Below, piece by piece: positions 51,297 through 60,200 of a stretch of 64,000 bases of DNA (within the stretch, counting starts at the first letter, position 1; each line of letters begins with the position of its first letter). Below the pieces are notes generated by a model that worked only from the letters and a program-made list of their open reading frames with translations, made no database searches and had not been told where the DNA came from. A program made the position numbers and the translations under genes. This stretch comes from Lates calcarifer (Eukaryota > Chordata > Actinopteri > Centropomidae). Location: contig NC_066842.1 of assembly GCF_001640805.2 (NCBI RefSeq), positions 23,702,098 through 23,766,097 on the forward strand. Direction: 5' to 3'.

Positions 51297-54200
51297 CCCT
51301 TCTCTTCATCTTTCTCTCCTGTAGTTTTGCACTTTTTCCTCTCTCTCCTCTTCTCCTGTTGCTTTTTGCAGGGATTTCTGCTTCTGGAGCTATAATGTCT
51401 GGTCTCTTCATTATGCTATATTCCCTTATTCCCTTTCACCTGTACTCTCCCCCCCCCCCTCTTTTCTCAACCCAATGGTTGAGGCAGATGGCCACTGACC
51501 ATGAGTCCAGTCCTGCTCGAGGTTTCTGCCTCTTAAAAGGAAGTCTTTCCTTGCCATTGTCACCTAGTGCTTGCTCAATATTATAAACAGTGCAGTCTAG
51601 TCCTGCTCTATATGAAAAGGGGCTTGGCCTTGTATCGTGCCTGCTGGTGCTTGGTCTTTAATCCTATCACTATCAAAAGTTCAGTCTAGTGCAGGTCTCT
51701 TCTTCTGGCAGGCCTCATGGAGGGAGTCAGAGAGCTTTGTTCCTACCTTTGTGGTAGGATGATGAGAAGGAGAGCAGCACTCAGAAAGAGGGAAGCGACT
51801 CCTCTCTTTTGAAGGGTTTGCAGAGTAGAGAGAGACAACTCCTCTCTCAAGGGGTTTGCTGTGGAGAGAGAGAGGGGTAGCAGAACTGGGCATCTAGTAT
51901 TGTATGGGTCCTGGGCCATACAGTGGCCAATTGTAGCAGGAGTTGAGGGATTTTACACCTGGGTGTGAAAAGGTGAAGAGACTGAGTTCAGTGGCCCTCC
52001 TTTGTCTGTGCAACAAGCCATTTGGTCTTGGGGCTGTGGCCCTACACCACAAATTCTCAAATTTGAAAAGCTGGAAACAGAAAATATTTTGATTTATTTA
52101 TTTTTCTTCATAACTGAAGCTATGAATGAATAGCAGAATTGTTCCGTTGATACTACACTGTGTCCCAAAAGTCCAAAACCACAGAAAAAGTCAACTCAGA
52201 TTGTGAATATTCAACAGAATGCACCCCCCCCCCCCCCACAATCTTAATTATTGGACATAGAATGCACTAAGTTCTTTAGAATGGAAGGCTCAGTGTTGCC
52301 CCACTCCCGCACAGCCCTCACATTGAGTTGCTTCATGGTAGTAGGGGGTGGGCTGTGGAAGGATACCCCAGCAGTTCTCAATCGGGTTGAGGTCTGGGGA
52401 GTTGGGTGGCCATTCCTCTTTGTGCAGAAAGCCAGGAAGCTGCTCAGAACACCACTGCTGAGTTGTATGCGCAGTATGTGCGGGGGCACCATCTTGCACG
52501 AAGACCATTTCCACATGCCTGTTGAACATCTTCCTAGCTGTGACAGGGCCCGATTTCTTCTTTCTGGTGAGTATGGGAAGTAGCACTGGCTGGAGAATGT
52601 TCTTAACATAATACTCAGCATTGATGGTGGTGCCCTGAGGTACAACATGCAACTCAGACAGCCCTGAAGATGACATCGCCCTCCAGACCATGCAATGGGC
52701 GCTGAACTTGACCTGTTCAGAAGGTGATACTTCCATTCGATTGTCAGTGTAAATGTGGTCGTTTTGGCTGTTGGGAGTTGGAAATAAGTAGAGAGGGCAC
52801 TCATCAGAGAAAACCCAGTTTTCCCAGTCTCTTGGGGTCATTTTAGCATACTTCTTTGCAAAAGCAAAGCTTCTCCTTTTGCAGTTTGGTAAGGCGAGGA
52901 ATCCGCTGTCTTCTGTATGCTCTCAGACCCAGTTTCTCAGTCAGAAAATGATGGATGTTACTCTTAGACACTGCTTCCCCAAGATTCTTCACTCTTCGAC
53001 TGAGTCTGCGGCAGGATTGGTGTCTCTTTCCATTGTCCCTGCGGATGAGGTCCTTGGCCCTCGAACTCAGAACTGAGGGGCGACCTGCACGGGGCATGTC
53101 TTCAAGGGAGTCACAACTCCGGTATCTCCACCACTTCTTCACCCATCATATGCTTCTGCCAAGGTCCTGTGCTACCTCCCTGCAAGTTTTCCCTGCCCTG
53201 CGCAAGGCAATGGCTTGAGCACGGACTTGAGGCTTTGAAAGAGATTTTTGTTTGGCTATCGTGGCAACACTACCAAAAAGGTTCTCTCAGTGACATGCTT
53301 CATGGTCAACCAAGAAATGTATATATTTTATATTTATTGCCTATCACAAACAGATGAACTAATTAAACAACCTCACAACACCTGGCTGACCAGGTGCAAC
53401 CCATTTTGGAGACGGACAGACAAAAATGTTGCCCATTGGTGCATGACCTTTTGAGACGTGGTGTATTTATCACTTGACTTATCAATTAATGAACTAATCA
53501 TCTCTGTAATTATAAGAATTAAAACCTACTTAATACCTAATATGATTAGGTTTGGGTATTGGTTATGTACGTTTGAGGAACTAAAAGTCATAAAATGAGG
53601 AAAAAATTAATGGATTACTAAGAATTAGGAACACAACACCAACACAGGAATAAACAATTAGAAACTCCAGAATGATACAATACAACAAGATTTTATTTCT
53701 ACACGGGACATTTGACTGTCACCTTTAACAAGAAATCTAATGGAGAGAACTGTTCACTTTCAGTCCCTCTGTAAGGCTAAGTAGTATTTTCTCATAAATA
53801 ACACCACATTCCAGTCCTAACTGTAAACTGGTATTTTTCCATTTTTCCTTAGTTCTAAAATCATATGAAGTAATTGTCCAACCATTCTGTAACCCTAATC
53901 ATTTTATTGATCAAATGTTTTAAGATAATCTGATGAAAGTGCTGTCATGGTGCCATCTGGCCACATCAGGCAGTATTATATCTTATTCCATTATTCTGTC
54001 TTATTCATTAATTAAAGAACTGCTCTGTATCACCACTCATTTATTAACAGAGCTAAAAACAATTTATTCCTCTGATCAATTAATCACCTTTGTTTAAGGT
54101 TTGCAACTGATGTGCCAATACATGATTAATGTTTGTATTCATTAATTGTTTTTTTCTTGCCAATAATAGCTCCATCAAATTCCATATCTCCTCATGTGTA

Positions 54201-57200
54201 ATGTCTTTATTGATTATAGTGGAAGGCAAATATGCAATTTGTGCATAGGAACTCCAGAACTCCAGAACTGGCAGAGATCACATTACCAGACCTTCAGAAT
54301 ATGACCTAACTCCCCAGGGAAAACAGCACAGTGTCTGTGTTTCCAGGGCTTTGGTTGTGTTTTGCTATGAGCTTACAGCCATTTAGCGTGCACTTTATCC
54401 CTGTCATTTGTCCCTGCATGTTTGTTCCCCCTTTCACCAAGAAATTAACCCAGAAGAACAAGTGTCTCAGTATACTTCTATAAATTCTTTTTAATAATCC
54501 TGCATTTTTATTTTTATGTTGTTTAGCCAACTCCACTTTAGCCAACTGAAGTTCAGTACAGTAATTAGTGAACTTATTCCATCATCAACCAGCATGAAAA
54601 CCAGGCAGGCTGCTCATCTACCAAAGAACTCCAAACCAAGAGCTCAATTGAGTGCAGAAGGACAGTCTTTGACATCCAGAAACTGAAGAGGGGAGACAGA
54701 CTGTACAATCGTCGCTAGGCAACTGTACAGCAACATTGGGATCACCCATCCAAAGTCTGCCAGGCAAAATGTTGCCAGCTCTAGACAGTGCTGATGCAAA
54801 TCACTGCTCTGGGGTCTGCACACACACACTGTCTCTTTCCATTAAGTGCATTCTTGTAATTTTTTTCCCTCTGTCCCTCTCAGTTGTGTCTCCCTTGTGC
54901 CAGCCCACCTCAGTCCCATTCTTATTGTTCAATCCCTTCCTCTCTTCCTCCTTGTCCTCCTTGTCTCACTTTGGGTATTAATGCTTGTTGCTATTCTCTC
55001 TTATTGTTTATTCTTCCTATTTTTTATTCTAACCCGACCAGCTTCTCCCTCTCCATCAGTTCTGCTCTTCTCAGAAAATTTCATGAAAATCTAATGTGCC
55101 TTTAAACATTGGTAAATCACAGTCATTTTGTGCCATTATCATAATTACCATAAACAAACAAGACCATTACAGGAACATTTGCATCTCCCACTGGCCTCCA
55201 TGAAGTATTTTGTATTACCTGATAGAGGCTGAGGGCTGCCTAAAAACTGCAGGACTGTTTCACCGAAACAGGAAGCTGTTCTTTTGGCCTAAACTGAACT
55301 AAAGCATTGTGAGTTACCGGTAGTGGCAGATATTGAATGGAGTTAAAGAATGATGGAGAAAACATGTTTATCCTTTCATCATGTTTATCTGCCTTTGAAC
55401 TATCAAGTTTGGAAAAACGTCAAGAACTGCAGGTAAAGTGTGAAGTCATATCTAACTGTGAGCTGAGTATGTAGTGCATCACTAAACAAAATTATGCAGC
55501 CTATACTTTGGTATTTTGACATGCATATGAAAATGATCACATTTTGACTGATTTGGAGTGTATGTGTGAAATGTTGTGATGATGAGTACTGTCTCACAAT
55601 ACAAAAACTGTATTATAGAAGTGACGGGAAGCTGCATTCTGCACTGCACCCCCCCCCCACTCACCCGGCTCCTGTCAGACTATAGCCCCTTTTACACAGC
55701 CTGTTCAAGGTAGGAATGTTGCACTGTTATTCTGCCTTGCCATTCTGTATAAAGTATGAAGGCAGTATGGGGAGGCAATGTTGTCTCACCTTTAAACCGA
55801 CTGCAGAGGTAGTCACAGAGCTGAATCGATGTCTGTGTATTAGGGAGATCCGGCATGTGGGACTGACACTGATCTGCGCCAACGCTGCTGTGGTACATGT
55901 CACACCTGTTTCTATGATCCTGGCTTTACAACCTAAAATCACACACTGGGGTGGCATTACATCAGCTTTGTTTGGTTCAGTGTAAACAAGTAAAGACAGC
56001 GTAATCAAGGGTCTTCTTAACTTCATCTCTGTGTGAAAAAGGGTCATATGTGAAGCGCAGATGTTATTTCTTTGACTGAATGTCTTTCACTGGAGTGATT
56101 ATACTGAACTTGGTTTATTGGAGTAAATTGATAATGGACACTTCCAATGTTGATTAACAACTCTTCTTGATGTTTCCCCCATTTTCCTCATGTGCTGTGT
56201 TTCTTCGTCCAGGATTTTCTTGTCTGCTTAAAAAGCTTGTGCTGGATGGGAACCATTACAGGTGTTGGCCTGTAAAGCCCATGAGCCCACATGGCATGTG
56301 ATGGACTATAAAAATAAAGTTCGCTTGGTATGACTTTTAACATCTGGAGAACGTTTCATTACTTTCCAGACTGAGCCGTATGTGTGTTTTCTGGTCTGAT
56401 GCACCTTTTGGCAAAACCTTTTTACACATAGTCCACTTCATGCAGCTTGAGAGGATTGGATAGTGGTTTGATCTTTAAAACAAGCTACATGAAGCTAAAT
56501 GCATCCATAAGCATTCAGGATGGTTTGAAACTGATTGCTCTAACTGCCCGTGGTGGAAATTTGAGCTGCATTCTAGCCACTGTTGAAAAAGTGAAAATAT
56601 ACCAGTCTCTTATACATTTATTCCTCCCTGTAACTGTACCAGTTTGCTGTACAAGCAGTCTGTGGAAATATCCTCTCACTACTTGATTTTCCTTACACCT
56701 TCATGCTCTGTCTCCTCTGTCCTTGTGATAATAGCAGTTAAACACTAGAATTACACTGAAATGAGTTGTTGTCCTCTGTCTCCTTAAAGCAACAAGGAAA
56801 AACAGCTCCAGCAATTTCTGTGTGTACAATCAAATACAAAGCACACCATGCTACTGAAGTATTTCTTCTGTTCCCTGACCAGTTCAACCACTAAATGATC
56901 TGTGTGCACAACAATGAATTGATCTGTATGAGTGAGGGAGCGTAGACAATAAGACAATAAAACTTTCATCTCACTCAGTTTATAGATTTGGTGACTAATT
57001 GGAACATTTGTCTATTTACCATATTGACCAAGAAATCTGAGAGGCACCAAGACAAACTGAGAAAGATAAAGAAAAACTGAGAAATTAAAATAGCTGGCAA
57101 TTCAAGCTGTGATTTGACATGCAAATAATGTCTCATTGTAGCCCTTTTGATAGTAACTTTGGGTTGCTGTTTGTGTTGGTTGGTGTGTGATTCACATTCC

Positions 57201-60200
57201 CTTGCAAGAAGTTCAAGTAGTAGTAGTTCTTCTTTTAACCATGGCAGTTATCTTCAGTTAATAAACCGTTTACTTTCTCATCATGTGCTAAAGGTAATCA
57301 AGTTTCTTTTTTTGTGCCTTGATAGCCATCACCTGCTCATTGGTCCTTCTATCTGTTCTATCTTCTATAGTCTGTCTTACTTGACACCATGACAGCATTA
57401 TGTGTTTCTGTCCCTCTGGCTGTCTACGTTCATATACATATCTGTGTGTGTGTGTGTGTCCACCTGTGTCCATCTGTGTGTGTGTGGGTTTGTTTGAATG
57501 GAGTAAGTCTGAAACCAGAGAGACAAAACCCCAGGCTGCTCTGAAAAGAAGATGGACACAGACTTGTAAACTTATTTTTGCCACTTTGCCCCAGGGAAGA
57601 GAGGAGGCTTTTAAAGCAACCCTGGAATCTTCAGTCACCAGAATTTTTTTTTTTTTTTTTTTTTTGGCATATCCCAAACTGAAGCTTTTGTTTGTGCATG
57701 TGTGTGCATGCAGTTGGAGGTGTGTGTGTGTGCATGAGAAAGAGTGCACACAATACACAGAGACAGAGTACACACAATAAAAGCTTTTATTAAACCAGAG
57801 ATGACCCATTTGGACTTTCCAATTAAGTTCAAATCAACTGCTGCACCAAACTAAAGCCATCATTTGTCTTCCTGCTTTTGGCTGAATAATTACATCTTAT
57901 TCGTTATGACAGATAATGTGTTGTGCAGTCCATAAAGTGGCTGTAATGCTACAGAAAGACTAGAGAGCGGTAGGTGTTGTGCAGAGTACGGAATGACAGA
58001 TGACTATTATAAAACAGCACACATCCATTTTGTCGTGATAAGAGACAGACATTGTCCAGGTTCTTAAACCTTTGAAAAGTGTAATATACTTTGCTGCCCT
58101 TGAATGAGAGTACTCACTCGAACTCATGTCAATTTGTCAACTTGGTCTTTTCCCTGTCAGTGTTTCTTTTTTCTCCTTTTTTAGTCATCCTATTTAGAGA
58201 CAAATTACTTTTTGTATCTCTCTCTCTTGCTCTTTCTGTCTCTCTTTTTGCTTCTTTCTCTCCACAGGGAGATGAAGTACTGACTGTCATTAAAGCTAAG
58301 GCTCAGTGGCCAGCATGGCAGCCACTCAACCTGTAAGTATCACTCAATGCTAGTTTCACTAAAGGGAAAAGGCACTTCTGTGAGAGATATAATTAAAAAT
58401 TCAGTTTCATGGGTCATTTGCCATCAACACATCTCATTGCTTGACAAGGAGACAGAACTGTAGCTGAACCTAACTAATCCCTCTATTAGTACTTCAATGC
58501 AAACAAGCTTGGCTAACTAGCTTTCTCTTTACAAGTGGAATACAAACAGAACATTACCAACACTATCTGGTTTCCATTTGCCTAACATGGCTCCTCACAT
58601 CCATCAGTCATGTCTCTTCCTTAGCTCCTCCCAGCAGGGATGTTAGAGGACCACAGGAGCAGTAAGTCTCATGTGCTTTTCAGCCTGAGGGTGATACTGT
58701 CAATAGGGATAATAATAATAACTGTGACTGTGCAAGCTATAAAGCTGTTGTCTACATTTTTTTCCTGAATGGGCCTATGCATCTGGATTGAGAGACCAAT
58801 CACAAATTTTGCCATCTAAACTTCGATATGGGATACACTTTGAATTCAGTACAGTTCAATTCAATTTTATTTATATAGCGCCATATTACAACAACAGTCA
58901 TCTCAAGGCACTTTTCATATAGAGCAGGTCTAGACCGTACTCTTTAAAACAGGTATTTACAGAGAGAGACCCAGCAGATCCACCATGAGCAGCACTAGGA
59001 GACAGTGGCAAGGAAAAACTTCCTTTAAGAGGCAGAAACCTCGAGCAGAAGAGAATAGCGAGAGAAGAGCATAGCATAACACAGGTTCCATATAAAACAT
59101 AAGGTGATGCCAGTAATACAGTAGTCGTAATGATAGTAATGATAATTAAAGTATTAGCTGCTAACACAGCAATACAACTAATAGCAGTATAAGTCATTTC
59201 TAATTCTAGCAGCAGGTGTTGAGTGGAGTTGTAGGAGCAGCAGGAGACTTGTCATCACAGATCAGACTCTACAGCTCCAGAGGCAGAAATACCTGCAGAA
59301 AGAGACAGAGACGGGAGAGCACAATACTACAGGAAAGGGAAGATACTGAGTTAGTAACATGTTTATGGGATATGAATCCATACTGTGGAGAGAGAGAGAG
59401 AGAGAGAAGCTCAGTGCATCATGGGAGATATCCCGGCAGTCTAGGCCTATAGCAGCATAACTAAGGGATGGTTCAAGCCTGAGCCAACCCTAACTATAAG
59501 CTTTATCAAAGAGGAAAGTTTTAAGCCGACTCTTAAAGGTACAGAGGGTGTCTGTCTCCTGGATTTTGGCAGCAGATTTTGGAAAGAAAGGGGGGGTTAG
59601 ATATTGGTCTGTAATTGGCTAATACATCTGGATCTAGAGTGGGCTTTTTTAGAAGAGGTTTGATTACAGCTGTTTTATACGACTGCGGAACATAACCTGT
59701 TAACAAGGACAGATTTAACATATCTAATACAGGACTGCAAATTAAGGGCAGAGCTTCCTTAAGCAGTCTAGTTGGGATGGGGTCTAAGAGACAGGTTGAA
59801 GGTTTAGATGCTGAGATAATTGATGTGAGCTGGGGGAGGTCGATGGGAGCAAAAGAGTCTAGGTTAGGTTTTACAGTTGAGTCTATGGATCCTGTGTTTT
59901 GACATAAATCAGTGCTTTGGTTCCTCGTCGTTCCTCTCTCGATGATGATGGACTTGGATCAGCTTCAAGTCACAGGCTAGAGGACGGAGGAGTGAGGAAG
60001 GGAGGAAGGGAGGATGTATAATTAGAACTGAACCCCTCGTATCCCTTGCACCACAGAAGTTACTAGAATGCCAGTCCTCAGATGTCAATCAACTGCTGCC
60101 ATTGCAAACAAATCAAAGTTTAAACTCTCTCAAGTTTCTTCTGCACAATATGCACAATAGCTGCAAGATCATATCAGTTTAAATTTTCTACCACAAAAAG

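Noticed and set aside
55727..56047. 106-codon - strand frame
   Set aside because: Lies wholly inside a MITE with terminal inverted repeats; not a gene.
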